From CAVQCX01 sp963711095 (lineage in GTDB: Bacteria > Pseudomonadota > Gammaproteobacteria > Chromatiales > Chromatiaceae): a stretch of DNA of 64,000 nucleotides. Below the pieces are notes generated by a model, which had not been told where the DNA came from, searched no databases, and was given only the letters and a program-made list of their open reading frames with translations. The stretch covers positions 124,001 through 188,000 of the forward strand of contig CAVQCX010000018.1 of the NCBI GenBank assembly GCA_963711095.1, given 5' to 3'. How positions within the stretch are numbered: position 1 is the stretch's first letter; each line of letters opens with the position of its first letter. Shown one piece after another: positions 37,375-46,608 of the stretch. A program made the position numbers and the translations under genes.

Positions 37375-38524
37375 GTCCTGCACGCGCGCGCAGCAGCCCC
37401 ACCACCGCGTCGGCCGCCCGGGCGTCCGAGCCCTGGCGCAGGCGCTCGTGGATCTCGGTGTAGATCCGCTCGATCTCGGCCACGCCTCGGGGGTCGTCGA
37501 GGAAGCCGAGCACGGCCGCGCCAAGGGCTCGCGGGGTCGCCTCGCCCTGGATCAGCTCGGGGGCCAGCTCGCGGCCCGCGAGCAGGTTGGCCATGGCGAC
37601 ATGGGGGACCTTGACCAGCCGCAGCCCGCGTACCAGCCAATAAGTCAGCGGCTGCAGCCGGTAGGCCACCACCATGGGGCGCTTGACCAGCAGTCCTTCC
37701 AGGGTCGCGGTGCCCGAGGCAGTGAGCACCACGTCGGCCGCGGTCATCACCTCGCGGGCAGCCCCGTCGGTGAGCAGCACCCCCAGGCCCGGGGCAAAAC
37801 GCGGGACCTGCGACTCGATCCATGCTCGGATGCGGGCGCTGGCACAGGGGATCACGAAACCGCAGGACGGCCGGCGCTCGCGCAGCCAGCACGCCGCCTG
37901 GAGAAAGGGCGCAGCCAGACGGCCGACCTCGCCCATGCGGCTGCCCGGCAGCAGCGCCACCATGGGCGTTTCGGGGTCCAGCCCGAGCCGGCGGCGCGCC
38001 GCTGCCCGGTCGCTGTGCAACGGCACCTCGTCGGCCAGGGGGTGGCCCACGTAGCAGGCTTTGACGCCGCGCTCGATGAGAAATTCGGTCTCGAACGGGA
38101 AGATGCTGAGCATCAGGTCCACGGCACGTCTCAGGGTCTTGACGCGCCCTGGCCGCCAGGCCCAGACGGTTGGGCTCACATAGTGGACCGTGGGGATGCC
38201 GGCCCGGCGCAGCCGCGCCTCCAGCCCCAGGTTGAAGTCCGGCGCGTCGACGCCCACGTAGAGATCCGGCGGATCGGCGAGCCAGCGCTCACGCAGTCGG
38301 CGACGGACGCCGAGCAGCTCCGGCAGGTGACCGAGCACCTCGACCAGCCCCATGATCGAAAGCCGCTCCATGGGGACCAGGCTGTCACAGCCTTCGGCGA
38401 TCATGCGCGGACCGCCTACGCCTTCGAACCGGACCTCGCCGAGACGCCCCTTCAGGGTCCGCATCAGGCCGGCACCGAGAAAATCCCCCGACAGCTCAGC
38501 GGCGACGATGGCGATTCGGATCAT
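37361..38524 (-). CDS. lpxB: Lipid-A-disaccharide synthase LpxB
   Basis: A 387-residue GT19 glycosyltransferase joining lipid X and UDP-diacylglucosamine in lipid A synthesis, at the inner face of the inner membrane. It starts MIRIAIVAAELSGDFLGAGL. FEGVGGPRMIAEG, VHYVSPTVWAWRPGRV, CYVGHPLADEVP and LLPGSRMGEVGRL, then TASGTATLEGLLVKRPMVVA, are all diagnostic. The start at 38524 lies 20 bp after lpxA. A longer open frame upstream is only overlap with lpxA. Confidence 0.96.
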   Translation of the reverse strand: MIRIAIVAAELSGDFLGAGLMRTLKGRLGEVRFEGVGGPRMIAEGCDSLVPMERLSIMGLVEVLGHLPELLGVRRRLRERWLADPPDLYVGVDAPDFNLGLEARLRRAGIPTVHYVSPTVWAWRPGRVKTLRRAVDLMLSIFPFETEFLIERGVKACYVGHPLADEVPLHSDRAAARRRLGLDPETPMVALLPGSRMGEVGRLAAPFLQAACWLRERRPSCGFVIPCASARIRAWIESQVPRFAPGLGVLLTDGAAREVMTAADVVLTASGTATLEGLLVKRPMVVAYRLQPLTYWLVRGLRLVKVPHVAMANLLAGRELAPELIQGEATPRALGAAVLGFLDDPRGVAEIERIYTEIHERLRQGSDARAADAVVGLLRARAGHAAA

Positions 38525-38544
38525 GGGAGCGCCAGGGGGCGGGC

Positions 38545-39339
38545 TCAGCGGGTAATGCTGCGCTCGCTGCGCTCGAGGGAGTCCACCAGCACCTGCAGCT
38601 CCGGCGCCTGCTGCACCAGGGCCCTCAGCTCGACGGTGGCCTCGGTGAGACTCAGCCCCGACTTGTAGAGGATCTTGTAGGCGCGGCGAATCTGCAGGAT
38701 CGCCGGCTCGCCGAAATGGCGCCGGCGCAGACCCTCGGCGTTGATGCCGTGGGGCTCGGCCGGGTGCCCGCCGACCATCACATAGGCCGGGACGTCCTTG
38801 GAGATCACCGAGCCCATGGCGCAGAAGCTGTGGGCGCCGATGTGGCAGAACTGGTGCACGATGGTGAAGCCGCCGAGGATCGCCCAGTCGTCGATGTCGA
38901 CATGTCCACCCAGGGAGGCGGCATTCGCCAGGATCGTGTGATCGCCGATGACGCAGTCGTGGGCGACGTGGCAATAGGCCATCAGGAGGTTATCGTCACC
39001 GACGCGGGTCAGTCCCTGATCCTGGGCGGTGCCCCGGTGCACGGTGGCGTACTCCCGGATGACGTTGCGATCACCGATCTCCAGGTGCGTCGGCTCGCCC
39101 CTGTACTTCTTGTCCTGGGGGTCTTCGCCCACCGATGCGAACTGGTAGACCTTGTTCTCGGCCCCGATCCGGGTAGGCCCCTTGAGCACGGCGTGGGGCC
39201 CGATCCAGGTGCCCCGACCGATCTGCACGCCGGCGCCGATGACCGCGAAGGGGCCGACACTGACCCCGTCGTCCAGCTCGGCCGCGGGGTCGATGGCGGC
39301 ACGGGGATCGACCAAAGTCAGACGTCCCGAGCCGTGCAC
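38545..39339 (-). CDS. lpxA: UDP-N-acetylglucosamine acyltransferase LpxA
   Basis: The first enzyme of lipid A synthesis, adding a 3-hydroxyacyl chain from ACP to UDP-GlcNAc. About 264 residues of left-handed beta-helix hexapeptides (IGAGVQIGRGTWIGPHAVLK, VYQFASVGEDPQDKKY, GDDNLLMAYCHVAHDC with the catalytic His). The C-terminal helical domain ends RSERSITR. The open frame begins with GTG 39339, 22 bp inside fabZ. The family alignment better fits a TTG at 39315 (reading VDPRAAIDPAA), so the start is uncertain. Confidence 0.95.
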   Translation of the reverse strand: MHGSGRLTLVDPRAAIDPAAELDDGVSVGPFAVIGAGVQIGRGTWIGPHAVLKGPTRIGAENKVYQFASVGEDPQDKKYRGEPTHLEIGDRNVIREYATVHRGTAQDQGLTRVGDDNLLMAYCHVAHDCVIGDHTILANAASLGGHVDIDDWAILGGFTIVHQFCHIGAHSFCAMGSVISKDVPAYVMVGGHPAEPHGINAEGLRRRHFGEPAILQIRRAYKILYKSGLSLTEATVELRALVQQAPELQVLVDSLERSERSITR

Positions 39340-39758
39340 ATAATCTCGGCAGTGGCGGCGATCCGCCCGTCGACGGTCGCCTCTCCCGTGAACATCCAGA
39401 TCCCGCGCTTGGTGCCCTTGAGAAACACCTCCAGACGCAGCTGGTCCCCGGGAATCACCGGCCGCTTGAAGCGCGCCTTATCGATGCCCACGAAATAATA
39501 GAGCATGTTGCCGACCTCCTCGGGGGCGGTCTCCATGGCCAGCAGGCCGGTCGCCTGGGCCAGCGCCTCGATGATCAGCACCCCGGGCATCACCGGCTTG
39601 ACCGGGAAATGGCCGGTGAAATAGGGCTCGTTGTAGGTAACGTTCTTGACGCCCAGCAGCCGTTTGCCCGGCTCGCACTCGAGCACCTTGTCGACCAGCA
39701 GAAACGGATAGCGGTGCGGCAACAGGCTCAGCACCTTTTGGATGTCCATAGCGCTCAA
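39318..39758 (-). CDS. fabZ: 3-hydroxyacyl-ACP dehydratase FabZ
   Basis: A 146-residue hot-dog-fold enzyme removing water from 3-hydroxyacyl-ACP in fatty acid synthesis, placed here between lpxD and lpxA as usual. LLPHRYPFLLVDKVLECEPG, then YFTGHFPVKPVMPGVLIIEA with the catalytic His and Glu. Start: a TTG at 39758 has GGGGAG six bases upstream; an ATG at 39749 is too far from it. The shared use of 3-hydroxymyristoyl-ACP links this step to LpxA and LpxD. Confidence 0.95.
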   Translation of the reverse strand: MSAMDIQKVLSLLPHRYPFLLVDKVLECEPGKRLLGVKNVTYNEPYFTGHFPVKPVMPGVLIIEALAQATGLLAMETAPEEVGNMLYYFVGIDKARFKRPVIPGDQLRLEVFLKGTKRGIWMFTGEATVDGRIAATAEIMCTARDV

Positions 39759-39809
39759 ATCGATCTCCCCAGTACGGTCGGCGCGGGCCGTGCCGCCCGG
39801 AAACAGGAC

Positions 39810-40865
39810 TCAGTCTGGCCGGTCTCCCGCCCCCGGCTCCTGTCCCGCGGCCATCGCAGCGCGGGCTTCGAGCGCCTTGAGGCGGCGAAGGTATTCATCG
39901 AGCCTGCGAAAGCCGGCCACGTTGCGACGCCACTGCCGGTTCGCTTCGGCGGGCATGTTGCCGCTGTATACGCCGGGCTCGCGAATCGAGCGGGTGACCA
40001 TGGCCATGCCGGTAATGTACACGTGGTCGGCAATCTCCAGGTGACCGGCCATGCCCACCCCGCCGCCGATGCTGCAATACCGGCCTATACGGGTCGAGCC
40101 GGAGATGCCGGTGCAAGCGGCGATTGCCGTGTGCTCACCGATCTGTACGTTGTGCGCCACCTGGATCAGGTTGTCCAGTTTTACCCCATCGCCGATCACG
40201 GTGTCACGGATCGCCCCGCGGTCGATGGTCGTGTTGGCGCCGATCTCCACATCGTCACCGATCAGCACCCCCCCGACCTGGGGCACCTTCACCCAGGTTC
40301 CGCCGTCGTTGGCCAGCCCAAAGCCGTCGCCGCCGATCACCACGCCGGGGTGAGCCACCGCCCGACGGCCGAGCCGGCTGCCGGGGCAGACCGTGACCCT
40401 GGCCACCAGCCGCGAGTCATCACCGATCTGGACACCCCGACCAATAAAGCAACCGGGCCCGATATCGACGCGGGCCCCAATCCGGGCCGCCTCGTCGATG
40501 ACGCACCCAGGCCCGATCCAGGTGTCCGGCGCGATCTGGGCGGATGCTGCGACCACTGCCGTCGGATGGACGCCCGCCAGATGTCGCTCCAGCGGATGCA
40601 GGATCGCAGCCACCCGGGCGTAGAGCAGATAGGGATTGTCGGTGACCAGTGCGGGAGCCGCACAATCCTCCAGCCACTCCGCCTTGAGGATGACGGCCGA
40701 GGCGCGGGTCACCGCCAGGTGCTTGCGATAGCTAGGATTGGCAAGAAAACTGACGGCCCCCGGACCTGCGTCCTGCAGCGTGTCGACATGGTCGACCTCG
40801 CAGCCCCCGTCACCCCGCAACTGGGCGCCGGTGCGCTCCGCCAGATCCGCCAGCCGGACGCTCAC
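39810..40865 (-). CDS. lpxD: UDP-3-O-acylglucosamine N-acyltransferase LpxD
   Basis: The third acylation step of lipid A synthesis. The 351-residue protein has an N-terminal uridine-binding domain (about 1-100), a hexapeptide beta-helix (IAPDTWIGPGCVIDEAARIG, VVIGGDGFGLANDGG with the HPG/GFG loop, NLIQVAHNVQIGEHTAIAA with catalytic His), and a C-terminal helix (WRRNVAGFRRLDEYLRRLKA). It starts with GTG, with CCGGAG five bases before. It lies between skp and fabZ, gaps 20 and 51 bp. Confidence 0.96.
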   Translation of the reverse strand: MSVRLADLAERTGAQLRGDGGCEVDHVDTLQDAGPGAVSFLANPSYRKHLAVTRASAVILKAEWLEDCAAPALVTDNPYLLYARVAAILHPLERHLAGVHPTAVVAASAQIAPDTWIGPGCVIDEAARIGARVDIGPGCFIGRGVQIGDDSRLVARVTVCPGSRLGRRAVAHPGVVIGGDGFGLANDGGTWVKVPQVGGVLIGDDVEIGANTTIDRGAIRDTVIGDGVKLDNLIQVAHNVQIGEHTAIAACTGISGSTRIGRYCSIGGGVGMAGHLEIADHVYITGMAMVTRSIREPGVYSGNMPAEANRQWRRNVAGFRRLDEYLRRLKALEARAAMAAGQEPGAGDRPD

Positions 40866-40885
40866 CAGACTCCGGCCCCGCGCGG

Positions 40886-41410
40886 TTATTTCCTGGACGA
40901 CTCTTTACGGAGTCGAGCCAGAACCTCATCAGTGAGCTCGGTCCGCTTGCTCGAATAGACGACCCCCGTACTCAGGACCAGGTCCATCTGCTCGTTCTTG
41001 CTGACCTCGCGAACGATCTCCAGCACCTGGCGGCGCAGCTTGTTGAACTCCTCGCTCTGACGCAGATTCAGGTCTTCCTGGGCGGCGGTGAGCTCGTTCT
41101 TGAGGGTACGCCGGCGGCCGATGATGTCCTTCTCCAGACGATCGCGCTCGGTGCCGCTCATCACCGAACTGTCGCGGGTGAGCTTTTCCTCGAGCTGCTG
41201 GAGCTGCTTCTGCTTATCGAGCAGCTCCTTCTGGCGCCGGGAGAACTCGGTCTGCAAGGCGTTGCGAGCAGATTCGAGCTGCGGGGACTGCTCCAGCACC
41301 TTGTCCAGGTCGACGTATCCGATCTTCAGCTCCACGGCGGTGGCCGCGCCAGCAGCGCCGAACGAGATCAGACCGGCAGCCGCGAGGACGAGCACTGTTT
41401 TGTTCGACAT
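40886..41410 (-). CDS. skp: Periplasmic chaperone Skp (OmpH family)
   Basis: A 174-residue periplasmic holdase for unfolded outer-membrane proteins. The signal peptide is about 1-25 (cut near ATAVELK), then IGYVDLDKVLEQSPQLESAR, a long helical hairpin (residues about 50-130, rich in Lys, Glu, Gln: QKELLDKQKQLQQLEEKLTR) and a short closing strand VDLVLSTGVVYSS-like segment. The start at 41410 follows AGGGTG; a GTG 4 codons upstream is possible. It is directly downstream of bamA, its functional partner. Confidence 0.93.
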   Translation of the reverse strand: MSNKTVLVLAAAGLISFGAAGAATAVELKIGYVDLDKVLEQSPQLESARNALQTEFSRRQKELLDKQKQLQQLEEKLTRDSSVMSGTERDRLEKDIIGRRRTLKNELTAAQEDLNLRQSEEFNKLRRQVLEIVREVSKNEQMDLVLSTGVVYSSKRTELTDEVLARLRKESSRK

Positions 41411-41426
41411 ATGTATGCGCACCCTG

Positions 41427-43889
41427 TCAGAAGGTTTTGCCGAAATTGAACTGGAAGTTCTCCACGTCGTCGCCCGGCTTGTCGTTAAGCGGCTGAGCCA
41501 GGCTGAAGGTCAGCGCGCCGATGGGCGAAAGCCAGCTCACACCTATGCCGGCCGAGTACCTGATCTCACCCAGGTCGACGCCGACGGGCTGCTGGTTGGC
41601 GTTGACCGAGGCCCGGCTCCTGATAGCGCTGATGAGCTGGCGCGGACCGATGCTGCTGAGGACCTGACCGCTACCGATGTTGCCGAGCACCTGGCCAGCA
41701 CCGATGTTGCCGAGAAGCTGCCCGTTGATGATCCGCCGCCTGATGTCATAGCCCTCGGTATCGAAGACGTCGCCGGCGTCGAAGAACAGCCCGAAGCGCA
41801 CCGATTTCTTAGCGATATCGATGAAGGGCGGCGGGAACAGCAGCTCGGCATTGCCCACCAGCTTGACATTGCCGCCCAGGGGATCGCCGTTGGAGTCGCG
41901 GGGCCCGAGCGAGTAATCCTTGAAACCGCGCACCGTGGCGTGACCACCCGCGAAGTAGTCCTCGAAGAACGGCAGGTGCGGCGAATCACCGTAGGAATTG
42001 CCGTATCCCAGATCGGCATTGAGCGACAGGGTGAAGTCTTCTGTCAACGGGAAGTAGCGCTTGTGCCGGTAATTGATCTTGTAGTATGTGAGATCGCTGC
42101 CCGGAACGGTGCTCTCCAGCGTCAGCGCCTGGGTCGCCCCGCTGGTGGGGAACAGAGCCGAGTCACGCGAGTCGTGGCCCCAGGACACGCCGACCTTGTA
42201 ATCGAGGAAGTGATCGCCTTCGGTGTCGACAAAGTTCTGGATCTCATCGGAAGCATTCTGCCCGATCTTGAAGTCAGTATTGGTGACGTCGAAGGTCAGC
42301 CCGATGCGGTTGACCTCGCTGACCGGGATGCCGAACACCACGCCGGCGTCGGCCTGGTTGGTGGAGTAATTGGCGATATTCAGATCCGCATAGTTGCTGG
42401 TCTGATAGCGCAGATTGAAGCCGCGGCTAATCCCGTCCACGGTGTAGTAGGGATTGAGGTAGCCAAGCTGGTAGATCGTCTGGGCAGAGCTGTTGTTGAA
42501 AGCGAAGGTCACCTGCTTGCCGGTGCCCAGAAAGTTTTTCTCGCTGATCGAGGTGCTGAACACCAGGCCCTGGGACTGGGAGAAACCGAGGCCCGCCAGC
42601 AGTTGGCCGGAGGGCTTCTCCTTGACCTTCACGTTGATGTCGATCTGGTCGGTGGTCTCCGGAACAGCGGGCGTCTCGATACTGACCGACTCGAAATAGC
42701 CCAGCCGCTCCAGACGGGTCTTGGAGAGATTCACCTTTTCGGTGGAGAACCAGGCCGACTCCAGCTGGCGGAACTCCCGGCGCAGTACCTCGTCGCGCGT
42801 ACGGGTATTGCCGGTCACGGTGATACGGCGCACGTATACGCGCTTGCCGGGGTCGACGAAGAAGGTGAGCGCCACCTGGCGGGTCGTTGAATCGATCTCC
42901 GGGATGCTGTTCACGTTGGCGAAGGCGTAGCCGTGGTCGCCGAGCAGGTGGGTGATGCGCTCGGCGCTCTCCACCGTCTTCTTGCGCGAGAAGGGCTCGC
43001 CGCGGCGTAGCTGGATCAGCGGGAAGAAGTCCTCCTTGGGCACCACCAGGTCGCCCGCGAGCTTGATGTCGCTGATCGTGTGCAGCTCGCCCTCGGTGAG
43101 GTTGACGGTGATGTAGACGTCACGCTTGTCCGGGGTCAGCGACACCTGGACGGAATCGATCTTGAAGTTGATGTAGCCGCGGTCGAGATAATAGGAGCGC
43201 AGCTTCTCCAGGTCGCCCGCGAGCTTCTGGCGCGAGTACTGGTTGCTCTTGGTGAACACCGACAGCCAGTTGCCGGTGTCGAGCTCGAACTGATCGAGCA
43301 GGTCGCCTTCGCCAAACGCCTGGTTGCCGACGATGTTGATCTGCCGGATGGTGGCCGCCTTACCCTCCTTGATGTCCAGCGCCACACCCACGCGGTTGCG
43401 CTCCAGCGGGGTGACGGTGGTCTTGAGGGTCATGGCGTACTTGCCGATGCCGAAATACTGCCGCTTGAGCTCCTGCTCGACGCGCTCGAGCACCGAGCGG
43501 TTGAAAACCTTGCCCTCGGCCAGACCGATGTCCTTGAGCGCCTTGAGCAGGTCGTCCTTCTTGATGGTCTTGTTGCCGCTGATGTCGATCTTGGCGATGG
43601 CGGGCCGCTCGGTAACGAACACGACCAGCACGTTGCCCTCGCGCTCCACACGCACGTCCTTGAAGAAGCCGGTCTTGTAGACCGCTCGGACGATGTCCTG
43701 AACCCGCTCGACCCCGACGCGGTCTCCGACCTTGAAAGGCAGGTAATTGAAAACCGTGCCCGGAGAGATGCGCTGCAGGCCCTCGATGCGGATGTCATCC
43801 ACAACGAAGGTCTCGGACGACGCGGGCATGGGGAGCCAGCTCAGGCTCGCCACCAAGATCACCAACAGTGCTTTGAGTCGCAGGTCCAT
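41427..43889 (-). CDS. bamA: Outer-membrane protein assembly factor BamA
   Basis: An 820-residue Omp85 protein inserting beta-barrel proteins into the outer membrane. A signal peptide (about 1-26) is followed by five POTRA domains (about 27-430, starting VVDDIRIEGLQRISPGTVFN) and a 16-strand barrel. HATVRGFKDYSLGPRDSNGD includes the conserved loop-6 [V/I]RGF motif. The C-terminus ends in Phe after NFGKTF, the BAM signal. Before strand 14 the predicted loop L7 is about 60 residues, against about 18 in E. coli, and holds four 9-residue repeats (see 41616-41723). A TATACT box at 44029-44024 could be part of its promoter. Confidence 0.97.
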   Translation of the reverse strand: MDLRLKALLVILVASLSWLPMPASSETFVVDDIRIEGLQRISPGTVFNYLPFKVGDRVGVERVQDIVRAVYKTGFFKDVRVEREGNVLVVFVTERPAIAKIDISGNKTIKKDDLLKALKDIGLAEGKVFNRSVLERVEQELKRQYFGIGKYAMTLKTTVTPLERNRVGVALDIKEGKAATIRQINIVGNQAFGEGDLLDQFELDTGNWLSVFTKSNQYSRQKLAGDLEKLRSYYLDRGYINFKIDSVQVSLTPDKRDVYITVNLTEGELHTISDIKLAGDLVVPKEDFFPLIQLRRGEPFSRKKTVESAERITHLLGDHGYAFANVNSIPEIDSTTRQVALTFFVDPGKRVYVRRITVTGNTRTRDEVLRREFRQLESAWFSTEKVNLSKTRLERLGYFESVSIETPAVPETTDQIDINVKVKEKPSGQLLAGLGFSQSQGLVFSTSISEKNFLGTGKQVTFAFNNSSAQTIYQLGYLNPYYTVDGISRGFNLRYQTSNYADLNIANYSTNQADAGVVFGIPVSEVNRIGLTFDVTNTDFKIGQNASDEIQNFVDTEGDHFLDYKVGVSWGHDSRDSALFPTSGATQALTLESTVPGSDLTYYKINYRHKRYFPLTEDFTLSLNADLGYGNSYGDSPHLPFFEDYFAGGHATVRGFKDYSLGPRDSNGDPLGGNVKLVGNAELLFPPPFIDIAKKSVRFGLFFDAGDVFDTEGYDIRRRIINGQLLGNIGAGQVLGNIGSGQVLSSIGPRQLISAIRSRASVNANQQPVGVDLGEIRYSAGIGVSWLSPIGALTFSLAQPLNDKPGDDVENFQFNFGKTF
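41616..41723 (-). repeat. Four 27-bp coding repeats in bamA loop L7
   Basis: BamA residues 723-758 read GQLLGNIGA, GQVLGNIGS, GQVLSSIGP, RQLISAIRS: a 9-residue unit repeated four times with growing divergence. The repeats fall between DTEGYDIRRRIIN and RASVNANQQPVGVDLG, in the loop predicted to be exposed on the cell surface. Confidence 0.85.
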
Positions 43890-44044
43890 GGTTTGTCGTC
43901 TTGTTGTGGGTGCGGGTTCTCGGTCGGGCGCAGGGACCGCAGTCCGCGCGCCCGCCGGCCGTTCAGTCCTCGGCGAGGCACCCTCGCCGGCCCCGGGACT
44001 GACGGGGCGAAAAACGCGCGCCTAGTATAAAGGATCTGTTGGGC

Positions 44045-45418
44045 CTAGCCCAGCAGACGGCTCAGGTCAACATAGAACGCCAGTGCCATCAGGGCCAGCA
44101 GGAGCGCCATGCCGATGCGCTGACCCTGGATCTGGGCCTTCTCCGAGAGGGGCGATCCCTTGACGGCCTCGATCAGGTAGAACAGCAGGTGCCCACCGTC
44201 GAGCACCGGGATCGGCAGCAGGTTGAGCACCCCGAGACTGCTGCTGACCAGGGCCAGGAACTTCAGAAACGACACCAGCCCATAGCTGGCGGTCTTGCCG
44301 GCGGTCTGGGCGATCGAGATAGGCCCGCTCAGGTTGCTGATCGAGCTCTGGCCGGTCGCCATCTTGCCCAGCATGCGCAGCATCAGCAGCGAGAGATCCC
44401 AGGTCTGGCGGACTGCCGCGCCGAGCGCGTGCACCGGACCCATCCGGATCTCGACGCGGTACTCGTCGAAGAGTCCCTCGGGGACATCGGCGGAGGCACC
44501 GATCCGCCCGATGGTGCCACCCCCTTCCGCCTCCGCTGAGCCGACCTTCAGGGTCAGGTCCAGGGGGCGCCCGTCGCGCTCGATGCGCAGCAGCAGACGT
44601 TGGCCCGGATGGGCCTGGACTATATCGACCCATGAGCCCCAATCCTGCACCGGTTGCGCGTCCACGCTGAGGATCCGGTCTCCGGCCCTGAGCCCGCCGC
44701 GCGCCGCCGCCTCCCCCGGGATGATCCCCCCGATCACCGGCGGCACCTGGGGCCGCTTCGGTGCAAGCCCCAGCGTGGCCAGCACGTCGCTGTCCCCGTC
44801 CGCGCCGAGCTTGGCCAGCGACTGGCCGCCCAGCACCCGTAGCCGCTCGACACCGCCGGCGTCGCGCACGCGAGCCACAAGCGCCCGATCCTCCAGGGAG
44901 CCCTCGAGCAGCGCGTAGACCGCCGACTCCCAGGTCGGGGTGTCCCGGTCGCCGATCTGGAGCAGCTCGTCACCCGGGGCGAAGCCGGCCAGGGCGGCGG
45001 GGCTGTCCTCGGTCACCGTGCCGATCCAAGGGCGCGTGCCGGTGTCGCCGGTCACCAGGACCAGCCAGAACGCCAGAATCGAAAACGCGAAGTTGGAGAT
45101 CGGTCCGGCAGCCACGATGGCGACGCGCACTGCCAGTCGCTGACGATTGAACGCCCGCGGCAGCTCGGCCTGGGCCACCGGGGCCTCGCGCTCATCGAGC
45201 ATCTTGACGTAGCCGCCGAGGGGGACCGCCGCGATCACATACTCGGTCGCATCGACGCGTCCGATACGCTTCCACAGGGGACGCCCGAAGCCGATCGAGA
45301 AGCGCAGCACCCGTACGCCGAGCCGCCGGGCCACCCAGAAGTGCCCCAGCTCGTGCACCGTGATCAGCACCCCCAGCGCGACCAGGAAGGCCGCCAGCGT
45401 AAACAGCAGTGAGCTCAT
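44045..45418 (-). CDS. rseP: Site-2 regulated intramembrane protease RseP
   Basis: A 457-residue zinc metalloprotease that cleaves the anti-sigma factor RseA and remnant signal peptides in the inner membrane. VHELGHFWVARRLGV (His22, Glu23, His26) is in TM1. Two PDZ domains lie at about 125-200 and 215-300 (PVIGGIIPGEAAARGGLRAG). The third zinc ligand is in LNLLPIPVLDGGH near residue 400. The ATG overlaps the dxr stop (ATGA). A 155-bp gap to bamA probably holds a bamA promoter. Confidence 0.95.
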   Translation of the reverse strand: MSSLLFTLAAFLVALGVLITVHELGHFWVARRLGVRVLRFSIGFGRPLWKRIGRVDATEYVIAAVPLGGYVKMLDEREAPVAQAELPRAFNRQRLAVRVAIVAAGPISNFAFSILAFWLVLVTGDTGTRPWIGTVTEDSPAALAGFAPGDELLQIGDRDTPTWESAVYALLEGSLEDRALVARVRDAGGVERLRVLGGQSLAKLGADGDSDVLATLGLAPKRPQVPPVIGGIIPGEAAARGGLRAGDRILSVDAQPVQDWGSWVDIVQAHPGQRLLLRIERDGRPLDLTLKVGSAEAEGGGTIGRIGASADVPEGLFDEYRVEIRMGPVHALGAAVRQTWDLSLLMLRMLGKMATGQSSISNLSGPISIAQTAGKTASYGLVSFLKFLALVSSSLGVLNLLPIPVLDGGHLLFYLIEAVKGSPLSEKAQIQGQRIGMALLLALMALAFYVDLSRLLG

Positions 45419-46608
45419 CCCGAATACCCCACGCGACCGGCCCGGACCTGCTCCTCGGCCAGGGTCCGGGCCTCTGCGTCGGCCGCCAGCACGGCATTCA
45501 GGGACTCCGCCCCGGCGCTCCCGGCCGACCCCAGGGTCGCCTCAATGACGCGCGCTATCCCCGTGAAGCCCAGGCGCCCGTCCAGGAAGGCTTGGACCGC
45601 CACCTCGTTGGCGGCGTTCAGCACCGCTGGCGCCACGCCGCCCCGGCGGATCGCCTCGTAGGACAGCGCAAGGCAGGGAAAGCGTGCGCTGTCCGGGCGC
45701 TCGAAGTCCAGCCGCGCAACGCTGAAAAGATCCAGACTCGGCACCCCGGAGGCCATGCGCTCGGGCCAGGCGAGGGCATGGGCGATCGGGGTCCGCATAT
45801 CAGGATTGCCCATCTGGGCCAGCACCGAGCCATCGGCATACTCCACCAGCGAGTGGATGACGCTCTGAGGATGCAGCACCACCTCCACGTGCTCGGGCCC
45901 GGTGTGAAACAACCAGCAGGCCTCGATCACCTCCAGACCCTTGTTCATCATGGTCGCCGAATCCACCGAGATCTTGCGACCCATACGCCAGTTCGGATGG
46001 GCGCAGGCCTGCTCCGGTGTCACCTCCCGGAGACGCTCCACCGCCAGGGTGCGAAACGGCCCGCCCGAGGCGGTGAGCAGGATACGGCGCACCCCGACCC
46101 GGTCCAGGCCCTGCCGGAACCCCGCCGGCATGCACTGGAAGACCGCATTGTGCTCGCTGTCGATGGGTAGAATCAGCGCCCCATGGCGCTCGGCCTCTTC
46201 CATGAACAGCCTTCCGGAGACCACCAGCGCCTCCTTGTTGGCCAGCAGCAGGCGCTTCCCGGCGCGCACCGCGGCAAGCGCGGGGAGCAGCCCGGCCGCG
46301 CCCACGATCGCGGCCATGACGTAATCCGTCTCGGCCAGGGCCGCCACCTCCTCCAACGCCCGGGGGCCCGCGAGCACGCTCACCTCGGGGGCCAGGGCGG
46401 CCAGGCGACGGGACAACTGCGCGGCGAGCGCGGGGTCGGCCATCACCGCGTATACCGGCCGATGGGCCAGGCACTGGCCATGCAGCTTGTCGATGTCACG
46501 GTATGCGGTCAAGGCGACCACGCGAAAACGCTCAGGGTGGAGCGCCAGCACCTCCAGGGTGCTCACGCCGATGGAGCCGGTGGAGCCCAGAACCGTAACG
46601 CCGATCAC
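45415..46608 (-). CDS. dxr: 1-deoxy-D-xylulose 5-phosphate reductoisomerase
   Basis: A 397-residue enzyme making 2-C-methyl-D-erythritol 4-phosphate, the committed step of the MEP isoprenoid path. VTVLGSTGSIGVSTLEVLAL is the NADPH-binding site, LLANKEALVVSG (about 120-131) and PIDSEHNAVFQ (about 145-155) carry the metal residues, and NPDMRTPIAHALAWPER is also conserved. It starts with GTG at 46608 (GGGAGGGG upstream), overlapping the cdsA stop as GTGA. The longer open frame to 46860 lies within cdsA and is rejected. Confidence 0.96.
   Translation of the reverse strand: MIGVTVLGSTGSIGVSTLEVLALHPERFRVVALTAYRDIDKLHGQCLAHRPVYAVMADPALAAQLSRRLAALAPEVSVLAGPRALEEVAALAETDYVMAAIVGAAGLLPALAAVRAGKRLLLANKEALVVSGRLFMEEAERHGALILPIDSEHNAVFQCMPAGFRQGLDRVGVRRILLTASGGPFRTLAVERLREVTPEQACAHPNWRMGRKISVDSATMMNKGLEVIEACWLFHTGPEHVEVVLHPQSVIHSLVEYADGSVLAQMGNPDMRTPIAHALAWPERMASGVPSLDLFSVARLDFERPDSARFPCLALSYEAIRRGGVAPAVLNAANEVAVQAFLDGRLGFTGIARVIEATLGSAGSAGAESLNAVLAADAEARTLAEEQVRAGRVGYSG

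Noticed and set aside
44024..44029. bamA promoter (TATACT)
   Set aside because: The -10 looks good, but no matching -35 at 16-18 bases was found, so no promoter is called.
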